The position numbers and the translations under genes were made by a program. The notes below the pieces were generated by a model. It did not search any database, was not told where the DNA came from, and saw only the letters and a list, made by a program, of their open reading frames with translations. A stretch of DNA of 35,359 nt from Rostrohypoxylon terebratum (Eukaryota; Ascomycota; Sordariomycetes; Xylariales; Hypoxylaceae). Shown piece after piece: positions 10,591-21,600 of the stretch (position 1 is its first letter; each line of letters begins with the position of its first letter). Location: the NCBI GenBank assembly GCA_022497145.1, contig MU386043.1, positions 1 through 35,359 on the forward strand, written 5' to 3'.

Positions 10591-11352
10591 ATGGTCCTCA
10601 CCCACACCACCAACCACACCTACTCCCACCCATTTCCGACCGTCACTCTCGCCTTCTTCCTAAGGTACTACTCGCCTCAGCTCAATCCTTTCTCGAGCCA
10701 TGTCCTCTCCACCGACACCATTTCGTCGCACGTCGACCCCAAAACCGGTCGACTGCACACGACCCGCATTCATATGAAGAAGACTCGTCTACCGTCGGCT
10801 GTGGTTAAATTATTGCCTAGCAGTGTCACGGGTGGAGGCGGCGACAAGTCAAGTTACGTTCTCGAGACTAGTGTCGTGGATATTAAGGAAGGCTGGATGA
10901 AGACTGAGAGTAAAAACCTGAACTATACGGGAGTGTTGAGCGTAGTCGAGCAGCAACATTACTCTGTTTCTCCTCCCGACCAGGCCGCGCCGGCCGCATC
11001 TCGCGCGGCTATCCGACCGTTGACTCCTAACACTTTTGTCACAACCACTTTTTCCTACCGATCTACTCTAGGCGGCGGAAAACGACAGGAGAAGACAGTA
11101 GGCGAAGTGGCCGACGACAACGAGGAGCATGGCCCGCGACGGTTCGGTGAATGGATCTCCGGTTGGGGCGCTAGGCGGATCCAGCGCAGCATCGAATCAA
11201 TTGCGTCCAACAAGACCGACGACCAGATGGTCAAGTCTCGCGATGGCATGAGAATTGTCCTCGAGCGACTGCGGAACAACGGCGTCCTCTCCGTCTTGCG
11301 AGAGATTAGGGAGCTCAAGCGACGAGAGGGAAAGACCCTCCTCGAAGCGTGA
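10591..11352 (+). CDS. PRELI/MSF1-domain lipid-transfer protein (Ups family)
   Basis: Single exon, 253 residues. I place the start at the ATG at 10591 (MVLTHTTNHTYSHPFPTV), because PRELI proteins begin with a short strand just before an H-x-[FY]-x-x-[PS] stretch. The frame is open further upstream to 10501 but has no ATG there. Features match the family: SHVLSTDTIS and TGRLHTTRI strands, a Lys/Arg-rich TRLPSAVVKLLP segment, then SYVLETSVVDI, KNLNYTGVLSVVEQQHYS and a basic C-terminal helix. Known role: with Mdm35-type partners, Ups proteins carry phosphatidic acid or phosphatidylserine across the mitochondrial intermembrane space. The family is clear; which Ups paralogue it is, is not. The acidic insert VADDNEEHG is probably lineage-specific. 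Confidence 0.88.
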   Translation: MVLTHTTNHTYSHPFPTVTLAFFLRYYSPQLNPFSSHVLSTDTISSHVDPKTGRLHTTRIHMKKTRLPSAVVKLLPSSVTGGGGDKSSYVLETSVVDIKEGWMKTESKNLNYTGVLSVVEQQHYSVSPPDQAAPAASRAAIRPLTPNTFVTTTFSYRSTLGGGKRQEKTVGEVADDNEEHGPRRFGEWISGWGARRIQRSIESIASNKTDDQMVKSRDGMRIVLERLRNNGVLSVLREIRELKRREGKTLLEA

Positions 11353-12329
11353 TCACTCACACGACCTCGGACGATTCTGTCTCAAAAATCCTGTATATCC
11401 ATATCTGGCATTTTCAAATTAGCAAGGCGTTGGGGACTAAGATAGGTGGAAGCAAAATTGGGGAGGGGAAGACGGTCTCGAATTCATCACAAGGAACGAA
11501 TGTAACTTGGACTGATACCATGGCGAATAAGGGAAAGGGGAAGAAGAACGGGAGGCAGGTTGGCTTGATGAGTCGGGTGGTGCCCTATGATTATTACTCT
11601 GATGCAACCTACCTAGGTAGTTGGGTAGGACATGGTGTAGTTCGCTCTTTCTACTCCCCCCTCATGTATCAATTGATTATGATATTTTTTAACGATTTAC
11701 GGCTTTCCAAGGTGGTTATGTTTGTTTTTTACGCTTTTTCAAATTTGAGGTCTCCGGGCTGTCTTGAAGCAACACCGTTTTACTGTCTAGCAGGCTACTC
11801 TAGTATTGCAAACAAATGGCAATACCTTCTAACTATTCGCTAATCGTTGATGCTACATCCGAGTATTGTGATACTGTGGATTTTCTTGAGATGGGGAAGT
11901 CCGCCAGATCAGTCTCTAGGAATGCGTTCTTGTACCAAGTCACCTACCGAGCTCGAATTGATATAACTTCAAATTTCTTCTGTCGTTCCTTGAGGATCAA
12001 GACCCCTTAAACAATGCATGTGATCTTACACCATCTACTCACCATACTAGTCCATCTACGGCCTACGAAATAGTATGATCTAACCGATCGGCGAACTTAA
12101 AGAGGACCTAGTACAGTTAGTTCACATGGCAGCATGGGAGGTCGGAAGATATATATTCATGTAATTCATTAAATTCATTCGTTGTATGTTCAATTACCTA
12201 GCGACGAGGTAAAGTGCCATCTCGGCCATTACGTGTGGGACATCCCACTACCCCGATCGGCTAGCTGCATCCATGATATACACCCCATTACGTGACGTTA
12301 CGCAGCAACCCTGTCATCGTTCACCCCTA
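11353..12329. other. Intergenic between convergent genes
   Basis: 3' flanks of the PRELI gene (+) and the carboxypeptidase gene (-). An open frame covers 11349-11843 with a basic MANKGKGKKNGRQ stretch from 11520. I recognise no domain and the remainder looks like AT-rich chance reading, so I do not call it a gene. Confidence 0.45.
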
Positions 12330-14297
12330 CTAATAACCCATCATCACGGCGCCGGCGGCAGCAGCAACCAGGCCCCCGATACTCCTGAAGCGGAGGCTAG
12401 GGGCGGCGCTCTTCTTGGTGGCCTCCGTAGTGCTGCTTTCTTTCGAGGTGGCGTTTCCACCCGAAGCGAAGGTGGCGGGGCCGGTGCCGTTGCCGAGGGA
12501 GCTGGCGGGCGGCTGGGGGTAGTCGGGCTCGGTGGTGAAGGGCTGCAGGCTGCTGAGGCTGTCGACGCGGCCGAGCAGGAACTCGAGCTGGCGGAAGGCG
12601 GCGCTGGGCGCGTACTGCGGGATCATGTGGCCCGACAGGTCGACGCTGACGTACGTGAGCCCGCGCTCCGTGTGCGCCGTGCCCAGCACGCCCGCCGCCG
12701 CGATCGTGCCCATCGCCGTCTCGTCCGTCTCCGACTCGATCTCGTCCGCCGTCGACAGCTTATGGAAGGGCACGAAGAAGGGCTCCGTTGGCGCCGTTTG
12801 GAAGCCTAGATGTCCGCCCCACGTCGTGTTTTGGATCGTCAGGAGCGTGCCGTTGGGCAGCAGGATCATGTCGAGGGAGCCGTGGCCGATGATCACGTTT
12901 TTGGTCGCGTCGATGACGTGCGGGAGAACGACCCAGGAGGATGGGTCGGACGTGTCCTCGCCGCCGACGAAGACGTTATGGGAGGCGCAGGCTTCCCAGT
13001 TCGTGCTTACGTCGGCGTGGATGGCTTGCTTCACGTCCGTGCGGTTGAAGTAGATGGACCCGCCCACGGGCAGGTACTCGACACTGCCCGGGAAGCCGAG
13101 CACGTCCCAGAGCAGCGGACAGGTCGTCGCGACTTGGTACACGTCGAAGCAGGGGTTGATGCTCAACGCCTCGTTGAGCACGTCGTCCCACAGGCCCTGG
13201 CACTCGCGGCTGACGGTGTCGGAGTAGTTGGGGGGCTGCGGGCCCGAGGGGGGGTACACGAGGTACTTGTCGTTGTAGGCGGCGAAGCCGCAGGACTCGT
13301 GCATGCCGTGGATGTACGCGCTGAACGAGTCGTTGAACGACATCAGGTTGTGGTGGTAGTCCACGAACGGCACCGTCGTCGTCGCGTCCTGCACCGTGCC
13401 GTCGCCCAGCACCGGGTCGTAGATCATCATGCCGGACACGTCGTAGTACGTCGTGTCGTTCTTGTCCAGCATCGCCGACGCGATGTACGGGCAGTAGGCG
13501 CCCGCGTACGACTCGCCCGCGATGTACACCTTGTAGCCCTGCAGCGCGAACAGCTCCATGAAGTTCTTCCAGAAGCCGAGGAACTGCGCCGCTACGTCTT
13601 CCTCGCTAGTCGCCGTCACCTTGCCGCGAGAGAAGCCCGTGCCGATGGGCTGCTCCACCCAGACGACGTTTGTGAGTCGGTTCCAAGACCAAGGGTTGGG
13701 TACGGGCTTCAGGGTTCCGTATTGCCATAAGAATGGGCCGTTCTCCTGGATCAGACCCTCGAATGAGGAACAGCCAGGCTGTTTTCACAATTAGTCGAAA
13801 TGAAGCAAACAAGCAAACAAACAAAGAAACAAAACGGGGAATGGGGCGGGGCTCGCTACTTACGCCGCCATTGAGCCAGAGAAGGATCTCCTTCTCGGTG
13901 TTGTTGGGGGTCGAGGTAGGGAAGAACCAGAAGAATAGCTCGTCCTTGTCATCGGGATTGTCGGTGATGGGCAGGTAACCCGAGTAGGACTCGCCAACGT
14001 CGAAGTCCACGTCAGGAATGCCGGTACCATTGACGGCGTACTCTATTGGCGTGATGACATCACCGGTTAGCTATGCGTTTGCTAATGTGTTGGGGGTACA
14101 GGTTTCTTACTGGTAGTGTTGTCGTTCAAGAACTTGGGAGCTGCGACTGTGCGCGTAGCTAGAAAGTGCTCGAGAGTGTTCTGGTCAATGGTAGACTTAG
14201 GCGTCGGGTCCCTCTTGCCCACGTGCTGGAAGCTTCTCTTCGCATCCGCGACGGCAGTGACGGACAAAAGTCCGGCAGCAAGCTTGGACCAGTGCAT
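12330..14297 (-). CDS. Secreted, probably GPI-anchored serine carboxypeptidase (S10)
   Basis: Three exons on the minus strand: 14111-14297, 13864-14042, 12330-13778; 604 residues. A signal peptide (MHWSKLAAGLLSVTAVADA) is followed by KR. The substrate-site motif WLNGGPGCSSFEG is split by intron 2 exactly between NGG and PGC; then come NGPF and the S1 loop near EQPIGTGFS. The catalytic triad is Ser212 in GESYAGAY, Asp425 in GHGSLDMIL and His506 in DLSGHMIPQYAP. Many N-glycosylation sites (NDT, NRT, NGT, NTT) fit a secreted enzyme. The C-terminus is a Ser/Thr/Ala-rich stalk ending in a hydrophobic tail (GGLVAAAAGAVMMGY), typical of a GPI signal, so a cell-wall or membrane location is likely. 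Known reaction: release of C-terminal amino acids at acidic pH. The last exon is strongly GC-rich and yields long spurious antisense frames. Confidence 0.93.
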
Positions 14298-15997
14298 GGT
14301 GCGTCGTGTGGTTATTCACAAAAGGGAATTGAGGTATTATGAAAAAACCAATTGAGCGAGAAAGCTTCGTCGAAAATCCAGACTCGCTTTTTGCCGAGAC
14401 TCTGGCCAAGACGGTAGCTGCAGGTGATCCGAGTGCAGATGCACGAGAAGGTTGAAGATGGGAGGAGGAACCAAAATAAAAGGAATCCGGGAATCTTTAA
14501 CAGCATTCACAAGAGTGGATCAAGATCCAAGATCAACAACCGAGTAGCTCCTATGGATACATACGAAGTACATACATGAAGTACATACATGAACTAGAAA
14601 GCTCTGCCGGGATTGTCGAGTCCGTCAAATGGCAACTCGTCCTGCCCGTCCTACTGCACAGTACCTACATTAAGCTTTGACTCTTTCGCCGTCGCTTGAC
14701 ACTTGCAACTTACCAGGATAGGGAGCTGGTCTAGATAGCCCTGAACGGCCTCCAGCTGCCACCCCACGTCCTATCGGATACGACTTAGTGATGCAGAGAG
14801 GTATGTCCCGAGTAGCCGTGCGGCGTGACACATGGAAAATAGAAAGCTAGACAAATTTGAGAAGCAGAAGAATGGAAATAAGAGGAAAAAATGAGCAGTG
14901 CCCGGCAGTGCCGTTCAGGTGCCCCCAGGTGCTTGTCGATCCGAACTGGATAGCGCAGATCGACCACGTCCTATTATGCATTCACCTGCGTCATTTGTTC
15001 ACTCGTATCGTTGGTATGGCAACATTCAGCATTGTCATCCTAACGTCAAAAACTTTTACAATGCATTTTGTACGCGCTTCGAGGAACGCATGAATCAAGG
15101 TCTCAGACAGATCAGCCGTACCTAGTAGAAAAAATAAGGCGTAATTTGATCTACAGCTTCTCCAATGCCTCCAATGCTACCCATACCGGCATACCCTGCT
15201 CCAAGCACATGCATACTAGGACCTAGGTGCCAATCTCGTCCATCGTCCCGCCGTGACTTATCTGCGGGGAATTGCACGAATGAGACAAGCGGCAGGATCC
15301 GATTTACCAATGCGGCTTTTGCCTATTTAGGAAGCTCGCCAAGGACCCAGTAGCGGATTCCACGATAAGCATTTTAGCAATGTCCTCCTATGGCTGAATA
15401 AGGAGATTGGTATCACACCGAGCTTCTACAACCATTCTAGCGGTTACTCGTAGCGGATAGGTTTAGTTAGTTTAGGACGATGAAGCTTTGATAAAAGCCT
15501 TTCTAGGTACCGAGTTGAATTCGAGATTTTTTTTTTTTCATTTAGAGTATCTTGAGGAGCACCATGTCAGACTCGAAAATGGGAGGAAAGGAAAATACGA
15601 GGTATGTCCGTGGGGTACTCAGTTCAGTCCTGTAGATCGATCCTGCCTATGCATCTATTGCGTCGATGGCGTCGTACCCGGAAGGCGACGGCTTAGGCCG
15701 GCTTGTACTAGACGAACGGAAAAGTAGACGGATCCGGGATGAAGACCGGCCGAATCGTTGTAACCGGTCCTACTCATAAATCTATCAGTTTCAAATATGA
15801 AGGTCCATATTACTCTGTAGTCCGAAGTTGAAATAAGACTTTTAGCGTCTCTTAGTCTATCGTTGTTTTCAAATAAGAGGGGACTCGCTCGACGAGACCA
15901 CGTGCTCGCATGACAAAATAGGCGATTCTAAGTATGGCTTCAAGTCTCGTTATGTCCATGTTTTAAGGCTGGGTAGGTATGTAGGTAGTGGGATCAC
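14298..15997. other. Long intergenic region, no supported gene
   Basis: It contains the carboxypeptidase promoter, a doubled 13-mer (14565-14590) and a T13-like run near 15528-15540. Two weak coding-like stretches have no known domain: a plus-strand frame ending at 15125 (with a FVHSYRWYGNIQHCHPNVKN segment) and a 62-codon glycine-rich minus frame (15122-15310). I do not call either. Confidence 0.45.
14565..14590. repeat. Perfect 13-bp direct repeat (2 copies)
   Basis: GAAGTACATACAT occurs twice in tandem, about 270 nt upstream of the carboxypeptidase start codon. Confidence 0.8.
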
Positions 15998-17495
15998 CTA
16001 GGTCTTCCTATTGTTCGTCTTCTTCCCTCCCTTGGCCGAAGATGCCGCCGCCGCCTCCTCTTCGGCAACCAGAGCTGCAATATCTCTCTGGATCAGCCAC
16101 TCTTTTGTGCTATCCATAAGCTTATCTAGCATCTCTCCACCCTCTAACACATTGAACAAGTTGTGAACATCTAATCCGCTTCTATGGTCTGTACAGCGGT
16201 CCTGGGCGTAGTTATAGGTCCGGATTTTGCTGCTGCGCGCGATGTTATCCTGACTTAGCACACTATTCCTTAATGACTGTGCTTGTTCCTCCCGTTCTTC
16301 CCTCCTTCGCTGGCCGATACGCGATCGTAGAACAGCCCACGCGTCGAGGCGATTTCGATGCTGCGATCGTGAGTCTTGCATCGATACCGTAACGCCCGTC
16401 GGCTCGTGGGTTAGCCGAATTGCACTCTCCGTCTTATTGACATGCTGGCCGCCTGCACCGCTAGCCCGCATTTTTTCTTCCTTGACCTCCTTCGGGTCTA
16501 TGTAGAATATACTCTCCGGATCATTGAAGCTTTCGCCTGGCCCGCCGGCCTCCTCTTCGGCGAACAAGGGCAACACCCACACGGCCACGGCACTAGTATG
16601 TGTGCGCCCGCTTGATTCGGTCGCTGGCACGCGTTGGACTCTGTGCATGCCTGCTTCTCCCCGAAATAGATCGTACGAGCCGGGGTCCAGGATCTCGAGG
16701 ATAGCCTCTTGCAACGGTGACTCGCTCATGCCGTAGACCGTAGACTCATTGCCATCGGTCACCTCGCGCTTCATCACTTTGGTACGTATACCCTTCCGCT
16801 GACAATATCTCTCGTACATGCGAAAAACGGAATCTGCGAAAAAGCGGCCCTCCAAGCCGCCTGGGCCTGGCCGCACCTCAAGAAAGCAGGGCATATCGGC
16901 GAAGGGGTCGCGCGGGGTAAGAGAGACCGACAGAGCGTTGGCCAGGGTGTCCATCTTGGCCCTGACGACAGATAGCTCGTCCTTGGCTAATTGGCGCATC
17001 TCAGCATCTTCCGATTCTATTAGGCCATTGAGCTCTACGATCGTGGCCTGGGCGGCGTTCCATTTGTGGAGAGCATCTGCGACACGAGATAATTCGCCCA
17101 CGCGCTTGGCAGTGTCGGAGTTGTAGTCCTTCTCGAGGGCGCTTGCGAGCTTGTCATGTTCAGCAGCGAGGTTTTGTGCGCGTCGGAGGAGGATGGGTGG
17201 TAGATTCTTTCGTGCATCTTAGGAAGAACATTACGAATTAGCAAAGCTCTTGACCTGGTACGTGACCTAGTATAGTATCACACGTATATGGGTGTGTGTA
17301 GATGCATGTATGGATGAGATGATATGGATGAGTGCGGGATGATGCGGTGGTGAATGTGGATGATGTGGTGAAAATGATGAAAGTGGTGAAAGTGGTGAAT
17401 TATGTACCTGTGCTAGCGAGTCGCAAGAATTGGCGGGTTTGCGATTGTGCCAATGTCTTTAAGCAGCCACGGCACAGCCATTGTGATGTCAACAT
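15998..17495 (-). CDS. MRF1: Mitochondrial peptide chain release factor 1
   Basis: Two exons on the minus strand: 17408-17495 and 15998-17217, with a 190-nt intron; 435 residues. The N-terminus MLTSQWLCRGCLKTLAQSQTR is basic and free of acidic residues, fitting mitochondrial import. I chose ATG 17495 because its frame joins exon 2 in phase (G|AT = Asp30), while the overlapping ATG in the next frame hits a stop. Exon 2 carries PGPGGLEGRFFAD, then the RF1-type stop-codon reading motif PAT (227-229, in VPATESSGRTHTS) and the catalytic GGQ (285-287, in GAGGQHVNKTES). Known role: recognises UAA/UAG in the mitochondrial ribosome and releases the finished peptide. The C-terminus is Lys/Ala-rich. The intron carries a TGATGGA/TGGTGAA-rich purine stretch (minus-strand complement) that looks like slippage sequence. 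Confidence 0.94.
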
Positions 17496-17725
17496 ACTTT
17501 CCCCATTAATAGAGCGGAAGGTTTCTCTTCATCTAAAGAATCATAAAATTAGAGTGCTGTGTACCGCATTTCTAAGAAAAAAAATGCGAACTCATTTCTG
17601 ACTGGTAAAGTACTAGTACATTTGAGATAACCTTAACATAGTTCCAATCGATAGCGATAACATCCATTATCCTACATAGGTCCACTTACTAATTAAACCC
17701 TATTGTAGCACCTCTTCCTTTATCA

Positions 17726-17845
17726 CTACCTACCTGCCTACCTACCAGGTCCTACCTACCTGTCATCTCTCAAAGCCTCCATTAGTCATCTCGTACAACA
17801 TCGCGTGCTACGTAATACCTACCTACCTTAGGTAGGGTAGGTATG
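17726..17845. repeat. TACC/TACCTA simple-repeat tracts
   Basis: Runs of TACC and TACCTGCC at 17726-17760, and a TACCTACCTACC tract facing a GGTAGGGTAGGTA tract at about 17817-17844, so the second pair forms an inverted repeat around CTTAG. Confidence 0.7.
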
Positions 17846-17858
17846 TACGTAATCAGAC

Positions 17859-17887
17859 TAAAGCGTGGCGCACCGTGCCACGCTTTA
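17859..17887. repeat. Perfect 11-bp inverted repeat with 7-nt spacer
   Basis: TAAAGCGTGGC (17859-17869) and GCCACGCTTTA (17877-17887) are exact reverse complements around a 7-nt spacer. Nine bases of the right arm (CACGCTTTA) recur at 18070-18078. No T-run follows it. It could be a protein-binding palindrome or part of a mobile-element relic. Confidence 0.8.
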
Positions 17888-17977
17888 AACTTAACCTGAG
17901 ATAAAACTCAAGGTATACAATTATAAATTTCTAATGACAACTTTACAACTTCTCAAACTTCACCTCTCAACTAACGC

Positions 17978-18190
17978 ACCGCAATCGGATCACTGTTTCA
18001 ACATGATATCTCGAGTGACCTCAGACAGGATCCAGAGCAGGCGCTAATAAGCAATGCCGAGCAATGCGTCACGCTTTACTGGCTTAAGCAGAACAACAAT
18101 AGGCTGTGTAAGGCCACCTGAGATAAGGAGGATATCGAATGCCTGTGAGAGGAAATTCTTGATCAGAAAATTCGCTGTCTCCCGAAGTGA
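17978..18190 (+). other. Possible decayed coding fragment with TGA stops
   Basis: One frame reads continuously with coding-like composition (LRQDPEQALISN then CVTLYWLKQNNNRL) up to TGA at 18119. It resumes as DKEDIECL, TGA at 18146, EEILDQKIRCLPK, TGA at 18188. All three interruptions are TGA, as expected if CGA arginine codons had mutated C to T, a change typical of repeat-induced point mutation. I do not recognise the family. This may be a gene or transposon relic, or chance. Confidence 0.25.
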
Positions 18191-18467
18191 CAACTAACTT
18201 CGGTACATGAACCAATATAAACTACTAAAGGATACATCAAATTAAGTCTTAAGGAGATCCTTCCGATATGTATCGAATCAATCAAATTGTGTCTTCGGGG
18301 GATTTTTTGGTACTGTAGGTAGTTACTTGTTACTCTGGGAGATATTCATGTTTTGACATAATAACCTTTCGTAAACTCAGAGTATCATAGGTGACGAACT
18401 TCTTTGCATAATCTCGCACTACCCACCATGAAATGGAATTCCCCTCCTTAACATTTGACACATGACA

Positions 18468-18478
18468 CGGTCGATCCG
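18468..18478. promoter_or_regulatory. Candidate Zn2Cys6 site CGG-N5-CCG
   Basis: CGG TCGAT CCG lies 187 nt before the PKS start codon. Inverted CGG half-sites with short spacing are the common binding form of fungal Zn2Cys6 regulators. A single match this short can occur by chance. Confidence 0.25.
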
Positions 18479-18664
18479 ATCAATCGTCCAGACTATTCAG
18501 ATGAAAAGAGTATATGAACGGTAGCCTCCTCGGGGAAGGAAGTAATGGGTCGATTATCCATTTACTGTCTCAGTTCATGCCTAGCATAGGCATGTAAGAG
18601 TGTATCAGTTCAATGATATTTCGGTATCTTATTGTTCTCTGAGAATAACACGCAACTTCAAGTC

Positions 18665-21600
18665 ATGATGACAACACAGGAGCCAATTCCAATCGCAATC
18701 ATTGGCAGTATGCCACAGCTTCACTTCTCGTTGGAAAGGAGATATGCTAATTGATTATACTCTAGTGGGCTGCCGCTTCTCGGCGGGGATCGACAGTCCA
18801 CAGAAATTGTGGTCTGTAGTCGCCGAAGGCCGAGATGGTTGGACTGAAGTTCCCCCCGACAGGTTCAATGAGCAATCGTTCTATCATCCAGACCCTGATG
18901 CTCCAGGTGCCATAAATCACAGAGGGGGGCATTTTCTCGATCAAACAATAGCTGCTTTCGATGCTAATTTCTTCGGTATACCCCCTGTAGAAGCGGAGGT
19001 CATCGACCCACAACACCGTGTGTTGCTCGAGACATCGTGGGAAGCGATTGAGAATGCCGGGATTCCTCTGCAAAGACTTAAAGGCTCAGATACCGCCGTT
19101 TATGGTAAGGAGAAAAATTCTAAGTGGTATTAATAGCTAACAGAGACAAAGTCGCAATGTCTTGTCATGACCATGAACAAGTGTCCCATAAAGACCCTCT
19201 TTCGTTTTCTCGATATCACGATACTGGCATCTTTCAGTCATTCCTAGCTAATCGAGTATCCTACGCATTTGACTTACATGGACCATCCATCATGCTTGAT
19301 ACTGCCTGCTCTGGAAGCTTGGTAGCCATACACTCAGCTTGTCAAAGCCTCCGATCCGGTGAGGCTAAAATGGCACTAGCAGGTGGAGTCGGTATGATAA
19401 TCTCCCCTGATCAGATGGCTAGAATGTCATCAACTGGGTGAGTGTATACGATACTTGCTACTAGTAGTTGGGAACTTACAGATTTTATTAGTTTATTCAA
19501 TGACCACGGTAGATGCTATACCTTCGACGCTCGTGGGAGTGGATATGGTCGTGGGGAAGGCGTTGGTATGGTTGCGCTCAAACGACTGGATGATGCTCTC
19601 CACGAGGGTGATAATATCCGGTCTGTCATTAGAAGTTCTGGGGTGAATTCGGATGGCAGAACAAACGGTATAACATTCCCAAACTCGTTGGCCCAAGAAC
19701 ATCTGGCACTATCCTTGTTTCGGCACCTGGATTTCACGCCTGTTGAGGTGCAATATGCCGAACTCCATGGAACTGGAACCAAGGTAGGAGACGTTACCGA
19801 GATGAAGTCTATTCAAAATGCTTTATGTAAGGGTCGCGATAAGAAAAACCCCCTCTTCCTTGGCGCATCAAAACAAAATATCGGCCATTCAGAATCCGCT
19901 AGCGGAGTAGGGGGCCTCATAAAGACTGTTGTTTCAATGGAGAAAGGTTTGATTCCGCCAAATATACTTCTCGAGACGTATAAACCGGGAATCGAACCAG
20001 AGAAGTGGAATATGAAGGTAAAGTCATTCAACATTAAACATTGCGCGTTATATGATTCTTAGCTAACCGCGTTAACCAATAGATCGCTCAATCTCTCACA
20101 CCATGGCCATCCACGCAAGCAATCCGAAGAGCGGTAGTCAACAGCTTTGGATTCGGTGGAACAAATGCCACTATTGTTCTAGAATCTGGCAAAGACGTCA
20201 ATTTTCTGGCATCCTCCACTATTGTGGACGGGAATGACAACTTAGATGCACACAGAGGGAGCACTATAGGCCATGAAAACGCCTTGCAACGCTTATTCAT
20301 GTTTTCTGCCAGATCAGAATATTCCCTCACCCATTACATCGACAAGTTCAAGAAATACCTCTCTAGCCAGGATAATATTCAACTAGATGACCTTTCATAC
20401 ACCTTAGCCTCTCGGCGATCACAATTCCAATGGCGCTCAAGTGTGACTGCGTCGGATATCGGGTCTTTGATCAAAGGTCTTGGAGCTGATGAGACTCCAA
20501 GGTATAAGGCCTCTGGTAATACTCCAAACGTATTCATTTTCACTGGGCAAGGTGCTCAGTGGCCCCAAAGTAAGTGGCATTTGAATTACATACTACCCCT
20601 TTTTCTCACCTAAACCCCTGAAAGATTACATAATGATCATTACTAATCATAGACCTGTCAGTGGGCTACCATCTGCTTTCAAGGGATAATGAATTTTCTC
20701 GGTCTATTTCTCTCTCGGATAACATCCTCCGGGAACTAGGAGCTCAATGGAGTTTGGTCGACGAGCTGTCCCGAGATGCGTCCACAAGTCTAATCAACCA
20801 GAGCAAATATGCCCAACCAGCAAGCACCGCAATCCAAATAGCGCTCGTTGACCTTCTAAAGAGCTGGAATGTCCATCCCACTGCTGTCATAGGCCATTCT
20901 GGTGGCGAGATCGCGGCAGCATATTCTGTGGGTGCGATCTCACATAATGTGGCAATCTGTATCTCATACCATCGAGGCTTTCTTGCAGAAGAATCTAGAA
21001 ATCGAGCCACCCAGACCGGTTCCATGATGGCTGTCGGACTTGGCCAAGTTGATGTTGAAAAGCGGATCAGGCAGCTCGCCATCTCCGGGATTGAGGTTGC
21101 CTGTATCAATAGTCCTTCTAGCACTACGGTCTCCGGTGATGTCAGAGCTTTATCAGACTTCGAACTAGCCTTGGATGCTGATGGTGTATTTGTCCGTCAG
21201 CTCAGAGTCGATACGGCATACCACTCGCATCACATGAGGTTAGTAAGTGGTTATTATTTGTCTCGGTTAGAAGGGTTGCACTCCAGTTCCGCAGATCCAT
21301 CCATGCGCTTCTTCTCTACAGTCACAGGAGAAGAGAAACAAGATGGCTTCGGTCCTTCATACTGGGTTCAAAACTTGGTATCCCCGGTTCGCTTTTCGCC
21401 TACCTTAGAGAACCTATGCCATGAAATCGGACAGAAGCCTTTCAACATTATTGAAGTCGGCCCCCATACAGCTTTAGCGGGTCCCATTAGACAAACATTG
21501 GAGGCTCAAGCTGAGAGACCGTCCTACAAATACATCCCGACGCTCATTCGGGGAGAGAACAGTCGGAACTCACTCGTGGCCACAGCTTCCAGTCTTTTTG

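Larger units (their letters stand above)
17496..18664. other. Intergenic region upstream of the PKS
   Basis: It lies between the divergent release-factor (-) and PKS (+) genes. It holds TACCTA/TAGGTA arrays (about 17726-17760 and 17816-17845), an 11-bp palindrome (17859-17887), a coding-like stretch with TGA stops (about 17978-18190) and a possible CGG-N5-CCG site (18468-18478). No intact gene is seen. Confidence 0.55.

Noticed and set aside
12273..12809. 178-codon plus-strand open frame
   Set aside because: Antisense shadow of the GC-rich carboxypeptidase 3' end; Gly/Ala/Arg-rich with no motif.
12810..13730. 306-codon plus-strand open frame
   Set aside because: It is antisense to the carboxypeptidase exon. 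It has low-complexity Val/Arg/His/Asp-rich composition caused by high GC at third positions and shows no domain.
15122..15310. Glycine-rich minus frame (VLGAGYAGMGSIGGIG) resembling a nucleotide-binding loop
   Set aside because: Only 62 codons with no flanking strand or helix pattern of a Rossmann domain and no exon partners; probably chance.
19105..19136. 32-nt intron in the PKS ending at TAATAG
   Set aside because: In frame, but shorter than known fungal introns. It leaves five extra residues absent from other KS domains, and the CTAAC branch site would lie after the acceptor. The 47-nt intron fits better.
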